A DNA stretch of 64,000 nucleotides, from positions 490,374-554,373 of the forward strand of contig CAWKNX010000023.1 of the NCBI GenBank assembly GCA_963851085.1. The letters are read 5' to 3'. The DNA comes from DATFVJ01 sp963851085. Its GTDB lineage: Bacteria; Actinomycetota; Actinomycetes; Streptosporangiales; Streptosporangiaceae. The notes under the pieces were generated by a model. That model did not search any database and was not told where the DNA came from. It saw only the letters and a list, made by a program, of their open reading frames with translations. Positions 52,700-62,258 of the stretch are shown piece by piece. Every line of letters starts with the position of its first letter. The first letter of the stretch is position 1. Position numbers and translations under genes: made by a program.

Positions 52700-54083
52700 G
52701 CCGCGGATCGGCGTCCTCGGGATCATGCAGGCGCTCTACGACGACATGATCCCTGGAATCACCGACCGGCAGGCCCACTATGCGGACGATGTGGCCGAAC
52801 GCCTGTCCGGGGTGGCCGACTTCGTGGTCGGCTCGCCGGTGAAGAGCAGGGAGGACGCCGAACGGGTGATGCGCGAGTTCACCGGTGCCGACCTCGACGG
52901 TGTTCTGGTGATCATGCTGACGTACGGCCCCGCGATGCGGGTGGCCCGCCTGTTCAACGAGAACCGGCTGCCGGTGTGCCTGGCGAACATCCAGCCGGAG
53001 CCGGCCGTCACCCCGGAATGGGACATGGCCGACATGACCTACAACCAGGGCATTCACGGCGCGCAGGACACCGCGAACGCGATGGTGCGGGCGGGCCTGC
53101 CGTTCCACGTGATCACCGAGGACTGGCACAGCGAGCGGTTCAGGCAGGAGGTGGACCGCTGGGCACGGGCGTCGGCGGCGATCACCGCGTGGCGGTCGCT
53201 GAAAGTCGCCGTCTTCGGCTACGCGATGAACGACATGGGCGACATCAGGGTCGACGAGAACGCCCTGCTGCGGGCGCTCGGCCCGGAGATCAGCTACGTC
53301 GCGCCGGGCGACCTGTGGCGCGCGATGCAGGACGTCACCGACGCGGAGGTGGCCAACCTCGTCGCGTGGGAGAACGAGCGGTTCGAGATCGACCCGCGGC
53401 TGCCAGCCGAGGAGCGCGAGGATCACGCCAGGATGCAGGTCGCGATCGAGCGGATCCTCACCGAGCGCGGCTATCGCGCCTACTCGACGCATTTCGACGC
53501 GATCGGCGAGGACGGCCGGTTCGCCAGGCTCCCGCTCGCGGCCGCGTCCTCGCTCATGGCGCAGGGCTACGGGTACGGCGCCGAGGGCGATGCGCTCGCG
53601 GCGACCATGGTCTACGCCGGTCACATCCTGGTCGGCACGGGGCATTTCACCGAGATGTACGCGATGGACTTCCCGTCCGACTCGATCCTCATGAGCCACA
53701 TGGGGGAGGGCAACTGGCAGGTGGCCCGCGGCGACGAGCCGGTACGCCTGATCAAGCGCTCGCTCGGCATCGGCAAGCTCGCTGATCCCCCGACCTTCCT
53801 GTTCCGGATCACGCCAGGTCCTGCGACACTCGCTTCCCTGGTCTCGCTCGGGGGGGAGCGGTTCCGGATGGTGGTGTCGGAGGGGGAGGTGCTCGATTCA
53901 CAGCAGTTGCCCGCACTCGAGATGCCGTACGGGCAGTTCCGTCCAGCCACCGGCGTCCGCCGCTGCATGGACGGGTGGCTGCGCGCGGGCGGCACCCACC
54001 ACATGGTGATGAATCTCGGCCACCGGGGCGCCGACTGGGAGGTCTTCTGCGCGCTGTCAGGTGTCGAGTACCGGGCTGTCTAA
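52686..54083 (+). CDS. araA: L-arabinose isomerase family protein
   Basis: Isomerises L-arabinose to L-ribulose using a divalent metal. 465 residues. Beginning GVLGIMQALYDDMIPGITD, middle AVFGYAMNDMGDIRVDENAL, and metal/substrate region GYGYGAEGDALAATMVYAG, MYAMDFPSDSILMSHMGEGN, with a C-terminal HHMVMNLGHRGADWEVF. The sequence is of the AraA-like group found in actinobacteria rather than the Escherichia coli type. The 14-base overlap with araD suggests coupling. Unbroken. Confidence 0.92.
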   Translation: MTERKPRIGVLGIMQALYDDMIPGITDRQAHYADDVAERLSGVADFVVGSPVKSREDAERVMREFTGADLDGVLVIMLTYGPAMRVARLFNENRLPVCLANIQPEPAVTPEWDMADMTYNQGIHGAQDTANAMVRAGLPFHVITEDWHSERFRQEVDRWARASAAITAWRSLKVAVFGYAMNDMGDIRVDENALLRALGPEISYVAPGDLWRAMQDVTDAEVANLVAWENERFEIDPRLPAEEREDHARMQVAIERILTERGYRAYSTHFDAIGEDGRFARLPLAAASSLMAQGYGYGAEGDALAATMVYAGHILVGTGHFTEMYAMDFPSDSILMSHMGEGNWQVARGDEPVRLIKRSLGIGKLADPPTFLFRITPGPATLASLVSLGGERFRMVVSEGEVLDSQQLPALEMPYGQFRPATGVRRCMDGWLRAGGTHHMVMNLGHRGADWEVFCALSGVEYRAV

Positions 54084-54134
54084 GCTGATCCTTAACGCTG
54101 CCGCCAGGTGTCACGCTCCGGCCACGTGGCGCTC

Positions 54135-55547
54135 TCAGCGCGCCTGCCGGTAGATGCGGGCCACCAGGAAGGCGAGGTCGAGTGACTGGCTCCGGTTGAG
54201 GCGCGGATCGCATGCGGTTTCGTAGCGCTGGTGCAGATTCTCCTCGGCGATCCCGTGGCTGCCGCCGATGCACTCGGTGACGTTGTCGCCGGTGAATTCG
54301 ATGTGGATCCCGCCGGGATGGGTGCCAAGCTTCCCGTGCACCTCGAAGAATCCGGTCACCTCGTCGAGCACGTCGTCGAACCGCCGGGTCTTGTGCCCGC
54401 TCGGCGCCTCGAACGTGTTGCCGTGCATCGGATCGCAGACCCATACGAGCTGCGTCCCGCTTGCCGTGACCGCCTCGACCAGTGGGGGCAGTGTGTCCCG
54501 CACAAGCTTCGCGCCCATTCGCGTCACGAGCGTCAGCCTGCCGGGTTCGCGTTCAGGGTCGAGCCGGTCGATCAGGGCGAGAAGATCCGCCGGAGTCGTC
54601 AAGGGGCCGATCTTGACGCCGACCGGGTTGCGGATGCGGCTGGCGAACTCGACGTGTGCGCCGTCGAGGGCGCGGGTCCGCTCGCCGACCCACAGGAAGT
54701 GCGCGGATACGTCGTATGGCAGGCCGGTGCGGGAATCGATCCGGGTGAGGGCGCGCTCGTATTCGAGCAGCAGCGCCTCGTGGCTGGAGTAGAACTCGAC
54801 CGCGCGGAACTCCCCGGGGTCTGCGCCGCAGGCGTGCATGAACGACATTGCGCGGTCGATCTCGCCGGCCAGTTCCTCATACCGCTGCCCGGACGGGCTC
54901 TGCCGGACGAAGTCCTGGTTCCACGCGTGCACCTGCCGCAGGTCGGCGTAGCCACCGGTGGTGAAGGCGCGGCAGAGGTTCAGCGTCGCGGCGGAGTAGT
55001 GGTAGGCGGACAGGAGCCTGCGCGGGTCCGGCCTGCGTGCCTCGGGGGTGAAGTCGAAGCCGTTGACGGCGTCGCCGCGGTAGGCGGGGAGCACGATGCC
55101 GTCGCGCGTCTCGGTGGCAGTGGTCCGGGGCTTGGCGAACTGCCCCGCCATCCGGCCGATCTTCACGACGGGCACACTCGCCGCGTAGGTGAGGACGACG
55201 GCGATCTGCAGCAAGGTCCTGAGCTTGGCCCGGACGCCGTCCGCGGTCGCGCCCGCGAACGTTTCCGCGCAGTCGCCGCCCTGAAGGAGGAAGGCCTCAC
55301 CGCGCGCGACCGCGGCGAGCCGATCCTTGAGCTGGTCGCATTCGCCCGCGAACACGAGCGGGGGGAGCCCGGCCAGTTCGGCTACGGCGGCCCGCAGCGC
55401 ATGGCAGTCGGGCCAGTCCGGCTGTTGCGCGGCTGGCCTGGTGCGCCAGGTGTCAAGGGTGTCGCCGGTGGTAGATGCGGCGGGAGCGGCAGGCGTGCCG
55501 GGGGCGGTTCCGGCGGACGCGGCAGGTACCGATTGCGCGGCGTTCAC
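54135..55547 (-). CDS. aroG: 3-deoxy-7-phosphoheptulonate synthase, class II
   Basis: First enzyme of the shikimate pathway, joining PEP and erythrose 4-phosphate. 470 residues, preceded by about 30 Ala/Pro-rich residues. Class II motifs: LLQGGDCAETFAG with the metal cysteine, KIGRMAGQFAKPRT, LNLCRAFTTGGYADL, EFYSSHEALLLEYE, FLWVGERTR, NPVGVKIGP, DPMHGNTFEAPSGHKTR and GGIHIEFTGDNVTECIGG. Convergent with araA. It feeds the aroH-tyrA and trp genes seen elsewhere in the window. Unbroken. Confidence 0.95.
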   Translation of the reverse strand: MNAAQSVPAASAGTAPGTPAAPAASTTGDTLDTWRTRPAAQQPDWPDCHALRAAVAELAGLPPLVFAGECDQLKDRLAAVARGEAFLLQGGDCAETFAGATADGVRAKLRTLLQIAVVLTYAASVPVVKIGRMAGQFAKPRTTATETRDGIVLPAYRGDAVNGFDFTPEARRPDPRRLLSAYHYSAATLNLCRAFTTGGYADLRQVHAWNQDFVRQSPSGQRYEELAGEIDRAMSFMHACGADPGEFRAVEFYSSHEALLLEYERALTRIDSRTGLPYDVSAHFLWVGERTRALDGAHVEFASRIRNPVGVKIGPLTTPADLLALIDRLDPEREPGRLTLVTRMGAKLVRDTLPPLVEAVTASGTQLVWVCDPMHGNTFEAPSGHKTRRFDDVLDEVTGFFEVHGKLGTHPGGIHIEFTGDNVTECIGGSHGIAEENLHQRYETACDPRLNRSQSLDLAFLVARIYRQAR

Positions 55548-56071
55548 AGATCACCAGGCTAGTGCAACGCGGAAGGCGTTCCGTGGCCGCCGGCGCCCCT
55601 TTTCGGTATCGCCACGACCGAGGCGACTGGCGGTAATCCTCGATGGGCCGGTCGTCGAACCCGTATTCGCCGCCGATGCGCAGGTACCTCGCCGGGTGCC
55701 GTCACATGTCCTCGCTGGCAACATGCCGCGCGACTCCAGCCGCCCCGACAGACCGACAATGATCCTAATGGCTCGCGCGGCGTCCCCCGGCCTGCCCACT
55801 GCGCCGCGCCGGAAAGAACCCGAACTCGCCCGGCATATCCACGACAATCCGCGGCCGGGAAACAGGTTGGCGAGGTGGCCCTCCATGCTGCCAGGCCCTC
55901 ATGCGGCTCGGGTGTTCCCAGGTTCCATGTCGGTCCATGGCGCCGAGGCCCCCACGTGGCGGCTCACCCCGGCGCCCTGCGCTAAGGTAGGGAAGCCTGT
56001 TGAATCAGGCGTGCAAGGCGGTACCGACGTGCGGCGAGTGCGCCGCATCGAGGTGGACAGCCGCCGCGCAC
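55548..56071. other. Gap between DAHP synthase and tRNA-Pro
   Basis: About 520 bp. A 111-codon minus-strand ORF (55551-55886) exists but has no motif or ribosome site. Nothing supported; it should contain the promoters of the DAHP synthase gene and of the tRNA. Confidence 0.45.
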
Positions 56072-56145
56072 CGGGACGTGGCCCAGCTTGGTAGGGCACT
56101 TGACTGGGGGTCAAGGGGTCGCGGGTTCGAATCCCGCCGTCCCGA
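56072..56145 (+). tRNA. tRNA-Pro (anticodon GGG)
   Basis: Complete cloverleaf: acceptor CGGGACG/CGTCCCG, discriminator A, D arm GCCC/GGGC, anticodon stem CTTGA/TCAAG with loop CTGGGGG, T arm GCGGG/CCCGC around TTCGAAT. The anticodon GGG reads proline CCC. No encoded CCA. An integrase gene ends 15 bases downstream pointing towards it, so the tRNA 3' half is the probable attachment site of an integrated element. Confidence 0.95.
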
Positions 56146-56160
56146 CCGGAAAGTAGCAGG

Positions 56161-57407
56161 TCAGAAGGGGTTTCGGAGTCCCGTCCGGAGCCCCTTTTCG
56201 ATCTTCGGGAGCCAAACGGGGAGCCACTGAGTCACGGTAAACAGGTTATGCAGATCTGGTTGTCTTGGTCTGCTTCTTCTTCGCGGCTTCTTCTTGAGGA
56301 TCTTGTTCATGGCCGTGGCGCCGGTGGTGAGGGCGGGCCTGATCTCGTGGCGGTAGACGGTTTCGGTGACGGATGTGCTGCTGTGGCCGACCAGGTCGCT
56401 GATGTCCTCGATCAGGACACCGCTGGCGGACAGGATCGACACAAACGAGTGGCGCAGTTCGCGGGGTGTCCAGTCCTCGCCGAGTCCTGCCGCCTTGGTG
56501 ATCTTGGCGAACTCGCGGCGCACGTGCCAGCGATCCAGCGGCGTGCCGTCCTCGCGGCAGAAGACCAGATCGTGGTCTTGCCACGCTTCGCCCGCGCGGA
56601 GCCGTTCGGCCGCCTGGCGCTTGCGGTGTTCTTTGAGCGCCTCCACGGCCTTCTTGGGCAGCTTGAGCACACGCCTGGATCTTCGGGTCTTGGTGTCGCC
56701 CTTGGCGCGCACGGACCGGTACACAGCCACCGTGCCCGCATCGAGGTCAACCTCGGCCCAGGTGAGTGCTCGTGCTTCCTCGGTGCGGACGCCGGCCAGC
56801 AGGGAGACGATGACGTAGGCGAAGAGCCGAAAGTCCGTGGCGGTTTCCAGCGTCTCGAGGAGCTTGACGGCCTGGCTAGCGTCATCGCCTTTGACGGGCG
56901 TCCCTCTTGGCCCTCGGGGACGTTGATGAGGCTGGCGACGTTGCGCCTGACCTTGTCACGTGCCTGCGCGTGGCGGATCGCACGCTCCAGGATCTGGTGG
57001 ATGAGGCGAAGCGAGCGCGTCGACAGTTCCTCGGCCCGTTCGTCCATCCATTTGTCCAGGTCGTCCGCTGTCAGCTCTTTGAGCTTGGCCGCGCCGATCT
57101 GGGGAATCAAGTTGTTGTCTGCGAGCGAGCGGTAGTTTTCGACTGTTCCGCTTGCCTTGCCTTTCAGTCCTTGGCTGAGGAAGTCGTTCACCGCGTCTTT
57201 GACCGTGTATTTGTCATCGGTCTTGATCCCGGCTTCTAAGTCGTCGGCCGCTTCCCGCAGCTTGTCTTTGACCTGCGTCTTGGTCCTGCCTTTGCGTTTG
57301 ATGCGTATGCGTTTGCCCGCAGCATCGAACCCGAGGCTGATTGCGCCGGTGTACCCGCCTCCTTCCGGGTAAATGGTTGCTTCATATTTTCCGATTATGA
57401 TCTTCAT
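56161..57407 (-). CDS. Tyrosine-type integrase (one frameshift)
   Basis: Site-specific recombinase of an integrative element. ATG at 57407 follows AAGGAGGG (57413-57420) at five bases. The N-terminal arm-binding domain (MKIIIGKYEATIYPEGGGYT, LGFDAAGKRIRIKRKGRTK) is followed by a core-binding domain (YTVKDAVNDFLSQGL, LIPQIGAAKLKELTADD). After a frame change near 56885 the catalytic domain reads LLAGVRTEEARALTW with the first arginine, TPRELRHSFVSIL, and LVGHSSTSVTETVYRH with the tyrosine. About 415 residues. It lies beside the tRNA-Pro 3' end with an excisionase upstream, the layout of actinobacterial integrative elements such as pSAM2. Confidence 0.9.
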
Positions 57408-57681
57408 CTGATCCCTCCTTCCAGTAGTTGACCTGAGCTTGTGTGCCATGGCCTGCTGATGAGGCGCACCGCCACGCTCCTGGTAGCTACGGCAGCCTCG
57501 GCCGTGGCGTGCACGGCCAGATTGGGCAACGGGCGCCGCTGACGTACTGTTGCCTGGTGATGTAGGTGAGCTTGCTCCAACCCGCGCGGGATTGCCGGCA
57601 AGCTGGTGTGCTTCAGATTCCCTGGCCGAGCTGCACTGAGATATGCCAGAAATATACCATATGCGTGTAGGCAGATTGCAG

Positions 57682-57852
57682 CTAATTGACGTCTTCGAGC
57701 GATGTTATGAACTCGGCGAGATGCTGATCTGTGATCCTGCGCAGTTTCCCGATCTTGATGCTCCGTAACTGGCCGGTTCTGAGCAGGAAGTACACCTTGT
57801 CGCGACCAACGTTGAGGATCTCCGCAACTTGTTCGACGGTGTATGCCTTCAA
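57682..57852 (-). CDS. Excisionase-type helix-turn-helix protein
   Basis: A 56-residue protein from a TTG at 57852, preceded by AAGGTGG. It reads AYTVEQVAEILNVGRDKVYF, LLRTGQLRSIKIGKLRRIT and DQHLAEFITSLEDVN, a MerR-like winged helix of the excisionase family (HTH_17). It lies 275 bases upstream of the integrase in the same direction and probably governs excision. The A+T content is higher than in the flanking chromosome. Confidence 0.85.
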   Translation of the reverse strand: MKAYTVEQVAEILNVGRDKVYFLLRTGQLRSIKIGKLRRITDQHLAEFITSLEDVN

Positions 57853-57996
57853 CGGTTCCCACCTTCTCGCGGCGGCCAGCTCGCAGTATCCTCAGCGCAT
57901 ATCCGACTGGATGCCGGGGCCATTCGGTGTTTCAGTCTCTGAGATTGCGTACGTGTTTGAGCGGGGTACTTGCAGGCTGGGTGCAGCGGCGCGCGC

Positions 57997-58310
57997 TCAT
58001 AGCCCAGCCTCCGCTTCGAGGTCGGGGTGCCGGTCGACAGCACGCCGTGGCCGGTAGTAGTCCCCAGAAGGGGGTACTCGCACTCGATGCCGAACACAGG
58101 ATCGCTCTGGACACCGCGCTTGTCGCCCCAGAAGATCGTGCAGAACCCGGCGCCGATGACGACCTGCTCGTCGACCGACCCGCCGCCCGGTTCCTCGCTC
58201 ACGTTGACCTTCATGGCTGTGTCCGCGGGCAGGTCTGCCAGAGCGTCGCGGAGCTGGCCGACCGTCCGTGCGGTGACCTCGTGGCGGAACAGTTCTTCAT
58301 CGTCGGCCAT
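57997..58310 (-). CDS. DUF6225-type protein (one frameshift)
   Basis: From ATG at 58310: LFRHEVTARTVGQLRDALAD, LPADTAMKVNVSEEPGG, DEQVVIGAGFCTIFWG, VFGIECEYP; one extra base near 58065 must be removed to continue SGDYYRPRRAVDRHPDLEAE to a TGA at 57997-57999. That gives about 104 residues, the size of the DUF6225 family, which I recall from Streptomyces and related integrative elements. Function unknown. It lies upstream of xis, probably in the same unit. Confidence 0.6.
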
Positions 58311-59037
58311 GTCGGTGCCTCCTTGGTACGGCTTGCCGGGCCACGTTCATGCGACAACGTGGCAAGGATGCAATGTTGCCGCAAATACTAATCTACTAGT
58401 AAATTGTGACACATGCCAGCGACAGGCCGCCCCAGGCGTGTGCTGCCATCAACGAAGCCGTAGGTTACGTCACTGGTCGGCGTCGGTTCGGGTGCGGGAG
58501 GCTGTGCGCCAGGTGTAGTGGCGTTGGCGGAATCGGTCGAGGTAGTCCGCGGCAACCCCATATCTGACCGGCGGTTTCGCGGGCGTGTCGATTCGCGGCG
58601 GCCCTGTTCGGCTCGAACGTATCCCGGGTGCGAGAACGAGCCGCGCCCAGCAGAGGAGGGGCGGGGGCGAAGCCGAAGTACTGCGCGCTGCCGGACCCCG
58701 GGAGCGGGAAACCGCATACTGCGCTGACCGCGTTCCGCCGGTGCCAGGAGCTGGCACGCCAGGGCTGGGTGGCCGAGGGGGGATCTGGACCGCCCCGTTA
58801 CCATGGCCACCGCGCGGGCCGCGGAGTTGCGTTCTGGAATCCGAGCCGATATCGCAGCATTGACGGGCAAGCTCGCCTGCCTCAGATGGAATGGCAGACC
58901 ATGCCTCCGGTTATGCCACTTGACCTCAGGCAGGCTAGCGACTGGCGAGCCGGCAGCGGGCAGTGGCAGGTGGCGAGCGCGCCAGAATGTCGTCGGGTTA
59001 GCACTGCAGCCGGTTAAGCACTGCAACGGCACATGGA
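58311..59037. other. Degraded interior of the integrative element
   Basis: About 730 bp. CCACGTT/AACGTGG (58341-58362) and A+T-rich ACTAATCTACTAGTAAATTG (near 58388) precede the DUF6225 gene and may be its control region. On the plus strand a remnant reads AKPKYCALPDPGSGKPHTAL-TAFRR near 58670-58745, then in another frame MATARAAELRSGIRADIAAL near 58803-58865; these look like pieces of one broken coding sequence, which I cannot name. No intact gene. Confidence 0.4.
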
Positions 59038-61452
59038 TCATGTCTTGCGTACGGCGCTGGTGAAGCCGGCGATGAACAGCGCTGCGAACACCCATGCCAG
59101 CAGCCGCAAGACCCAGCCGGCAGCGGTCAGCCAGGCCGCGGTCGCACTGGCCGAATTCTTGGTCAGGTCGCAGTCCGCCCGGGCCACGCTGGTGCCCACC
59201 GGCAGGTTGAGATCCAGTCCCACGCTGACCTGCTGAACCACCGTGCATGACCGGCCTGGGGTCGCCGTCTTGGTGGTTTGCGCCAGCGCACCATGCGCGC
59301 CGAGCGCGACCGCAAGCACGCAGGACACGGCCACCACCGCGGCGAGGAACAGCAGCGCCCGCCAGGGCTGGTAGCCATAGCCGAGGGTGACCTTGGTGAT
59401 CCTGCCCCACAACCGCTCCGGCCAGCCTGGGTCAGTGCGGGCGAGCTGGTCGTCGCGTTGTGCCATCAAGGTCTGGCGGGCCTGCCGGTCGTCGCCCAGC
59501 GCCCGGTACCCGGCGGCCAGCTGCTGATACGGCTGCGCCGCATAGCCGGGGGTGCCATCCCGCAGCAGCTCCCGCCAGTCCCGGGCAGAGATCCGTCTCG
59601 GGCACACCGGCGTAGGTCAGCCCATCCACCGCGAGCCGCCGGTGAGGATCGGCCTCGTGCTCCAGGCCGCGCCGGATCGAAGACGAACGTCCCACCCACC
59701 CGCGCACCTGTCAGATCGACTGCCACACCTCACCTCCGCCGGTGGCGGTGAACCCGCCGCTGAGGTACATGTCCTGGCCGACCTGCAGGCCGTAGGCGAC
59801 CAGGGCGGGGCCGGAGTCGTTGCGCAGGTCCGCCCCGGTGCAGTCGAGGTGGCCGCCGATGTGGGCGCCGATCAGGCGGACCGCGCCTAGCTCGCCGCTG
59901 CCGGTGGCGGTGAACCCGTCGCGGAGGAACATGGCCTGGTCGACCTGCAGGCGGTCGGCGTACAGGGCGGGGCCGGAGTCGTTGCGCAGGCTCGCCCCGT
60001 CACAGTCGAGGCTGCCGCCGATGTGGGCGCCGGACAGGCGGACCGCGCCATCGTCGCCGCCGCCGGTGGCGGTGAACCCGCCGCTCAGGAACATGTCCTG
60101 ATCGACTTGCAGGCTGTCGGCGTACAGGGCGGGGCCGGAGTCGTTGCGCAGCTGCGCCCCGGTGCAGTCGAGGTGGCCGCCGATGTGGGCGCCGCCCAGG
60201 ATGACCGCGCCCTCGGCGACAAACGGCTGCTCGTGGTCGGGAACTCCTGGTTGCGGCAGAACATGTCCTGGCCCACGGTTAGCCGCGAGGCGACGAGTGC
60301 CCGGCCGCCGGGGTTGCTGAGCTTGGCACCATCGAAGTAAAGGCGCCCGCCGATCTGCGCTCCCGGGAGCCGGACCTCGCCTTGTGCGGTGAAACCGTTG
60401 CGGCAGAACATGGTGCCGTCGACCCTCAGCCCATCGGAGAACAACGCGAATCCGCCGCGGTTGTTCATAGCCGCGCCCTCAAAGCTGAGGAGCCGGCCGA
60501 CGTGACCGCCGAGCACAACCCCGCCATCTGCCGTCAGGCGGTCGCACCCCATGTCCTGGCCGACCTGCAGGCCGTCGGCGAGAAGGGCGGGGCCGGAGTC
60601 GTTGCGCAGGCTCGCCCCGTCACAGTCGAGGCTGCCGCCGATGTGGGCGCCGGACAGGCGGACCGCGCCATCTCTCGCCGGCGCCGGTGGCGGTGAACCC
60701 TTCGCGGAGGAACATGTCCTGGCCGACCTGCAGGCCGTCGGCGAGAAGGGCGGGGCCGGAGTCGTTGCGCAGGCTCGCCCCGTCACAGTCGAGGCTGCCG
60801 CCGATGTGGGCGCCGGTCAGGCGGACCGCGCCTCCTCGCCGGCGCCGGTGGCGGTGAACCCGTCGCGGAGGAACATGTCCTGGCCGACCTGCAGGCCGTC
60901 GGCGAGAAGGGCCGGGCCGGAGTCGTTGTGCAGGCTCGCCCCGTCGCAGTCGAGGTTGCCGCCGATGTGGGCACCGGCCAGGCGGACCGCACCGGCGCTG
61001 GCGTGGCCGGTGATCCTTGCCTCGCTCAGGGCGAGCACGCTGCAGGTGAGCCGGTCGGCGGCCAGCGGCGGCTCGGCGGGATGTTCGAGCCGGCATCCGG
61101 CCAGGCCGACGAAAGCCAGGCGGGCACCCCGGGCGAGGACGCCTTCCTCCAAGAGGCAATCTCTCAGCTCAAGATTGACATCCGTGGTGAGGTTCTCCAG
61201 ATCAAGCCGGCCGGTGATCCGGGCCCCCCGAAGCCGCAGCCCATGCGGATCAGGGTCGGCCACCAGCCGCCCACGCAAGATGTCGCGGATCACGGCCGCC
61301 CGGCAGGTCCGGGACTGCCCCCACGACCGCATCGCGGCCTCATCAACCGCCTCATCCCCGGCGGCCAGGTCGAGCCATTCCCCGCGGCCGACGTGCTCGA
61401 CCAGCGACTGCTCCACCGAGGTCAACCCCCCGCTGGGCACCTGAGTGACCAC
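59038..61452 (-). CDS. Repeat-built membrane protein ('membrane-associated oxidoreductase' family, frameshifted)
   Basis: GTG at 61452 starts MVTQVPSGGLTSVEQSLVEH, then pentapeptide-like beta segments (LRGARITGRLDLENLTTDVN). The centre is built of a 53-residue repeat, VRLTGAHIGGSLDCDGASLR then NDSGPALLADGLQVGQDMFL and REGFTATGAGE, at least six clear copies. The C-terminal 190 residues have a TPR-like stretch (YQQLAAGYRALGDDRQARQT) and two or three membrane helices (LLFLAAVVAVSCVLAVAL, LRLLAWVFAALFIAGF). Proteins of this layout are labelled membrane-associated oxidoreductase in Streptomyces genomes, but no redox motif is visible. Six or more frame changes lie between 59600 and 60830. About 800 residues in all. 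Confidence 0.7.
59760..60995. repeat. 159-bp direct repeats inside the membrane-protein gene
   Basis: GTCGTTGCGCAGG-type words recur exactly 159 bases apart at about 59820, 59979 and 60138, and again at 60598, 60757 and 60916; the stretch between is a diverged set. Long blocks, such as the one containing CAGTCGAGGCTGCCGCC, are identical between copies, so the array is recent or kept uniform by recombination. Confidence 0.85.
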
Positions 61453-61866
61453 ACAGGAACTCTAATCACAGTGGCGCGAGGCGGGATCGCGTCCTAGGAA
61501 CTGCAACAGCACCCGGACACCCGACCGTGACAGCGGCGTCCGCAGGCGCCCAAGCTCTCCTGAACCGGCACGCCAAGTGCCGCTGCGGGGGTTAAGAGGT
61601 CACGCTCGGCCCGGGAAGGATGACCAGTCCTGGCGCGGGTGATCGCGCCGCCGACACGCTCGCCGTTCGCGTACTGGGCGGAACGGTCATCCTAATGCCC
61701 AGTCTTGAGCTGACAAGATCAATATCAGGGCATTCGCTGCGCTCGCGTCGCTGACGAGTTGGCGCTATGCGCCACCCAGGTGGACGACGGTAGCCGACAC
61801 ATGGCCGACACCGGGGCGCGTCTTACAAGCGAGGGGCCGCTGCCTCGAACTCAATTGTCTATTTTG
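61453..61866. other. Gene-free region right of the membrane-protein gene
   Basis: About 410 bp with falling GC content towards 61860. No gene seen. TTGATATT-like words near 61725 and AATTGTCTATTTTG near 61852 are the most promoter-like stretch. Confidence 0.45.
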
Positions 61867-61883
61867 AGACAGGCAACCTGTCT
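61867..61883. promoter_or_regulatory. Palindromic operator candidate
   Basis: AGACAGG-CAA-CCTGTCT, perfect 7-bp arms with a 3-base centre, lies 39 bases upstream of a small ORF with a strong ribosome site. The surrounding DNA is A+T-rich. TetR- and GntR-type repressors bind sites of this shape; no such regulator gene is in the window's right end. Confidence 0.6.
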
Positions 61884-61921
61884 AGTTTAAGACTCCGTAG
61901 GCTACCCGCACGGAGGATAAG

Positions 61922-62113
61922 ATGCAGGGCCTCGATCAAGTTACGCCACGCGGACGCAAGCCGGCGGACACCAGTACAGCGAACAAATACGGCAAGGCGG
62001 GCGGCCTGGAAGGGCAATTACGGACCTCCGTCAAACGCTTGACCTGCGCCAGCGACCCTCACCGGCCGATCTGGGGCAGCGAACCGGCGCAGGCCCCCGG
62101 CTGCCGGTATTGA
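61922..62113 (+). CDS. Small ORF of unknown function (63 aa)
   Basis: ATG at 61922 with GGAGG five bases upstream, downstream of a palindromic operator candidate. The peptide (MQGLDQVTPRGRKPADTSTA, and so on to PAQAPGCRY) is polar with no recognisable domain. Signals for expression are better than the protein itself; a frameshift further on cannot be excluded, given the error rate nearby. Confidence 0.45.
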   Translation: MQGLDQVTPRGRKPADTSTANKYGKAGGLEGQLRTSVKRLTCASDPHRPIWGSEPAQAPGCRY

Positions 62114-62258
62114 TGTCCTCGGGCTCGTCCGGAGAGGACGACAGCAAGAAGCAGGCCGATGGTCCTGACGCTGGCGGTCATCTGCCTCTTACGACATGAC
62201 CGGGCCCGGTGAACCAAGGACCTTAAGCAAGAGATCGGCCGCAGGACGGGTGATCCCG

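Noticed and set aside
55551..55886. 111-codon minus-strand ORF upstream of the DAHP synthase gene
   Set aside because: No conserved motif, no good ribosome site, composition unlike neighbouring genes.
59760..60995. Regularly spaced repeats as a CRISPR-like array
   Set aside because: The 159-bp period is 53 codons in frame with a protein repeat; the whole unit is coding.
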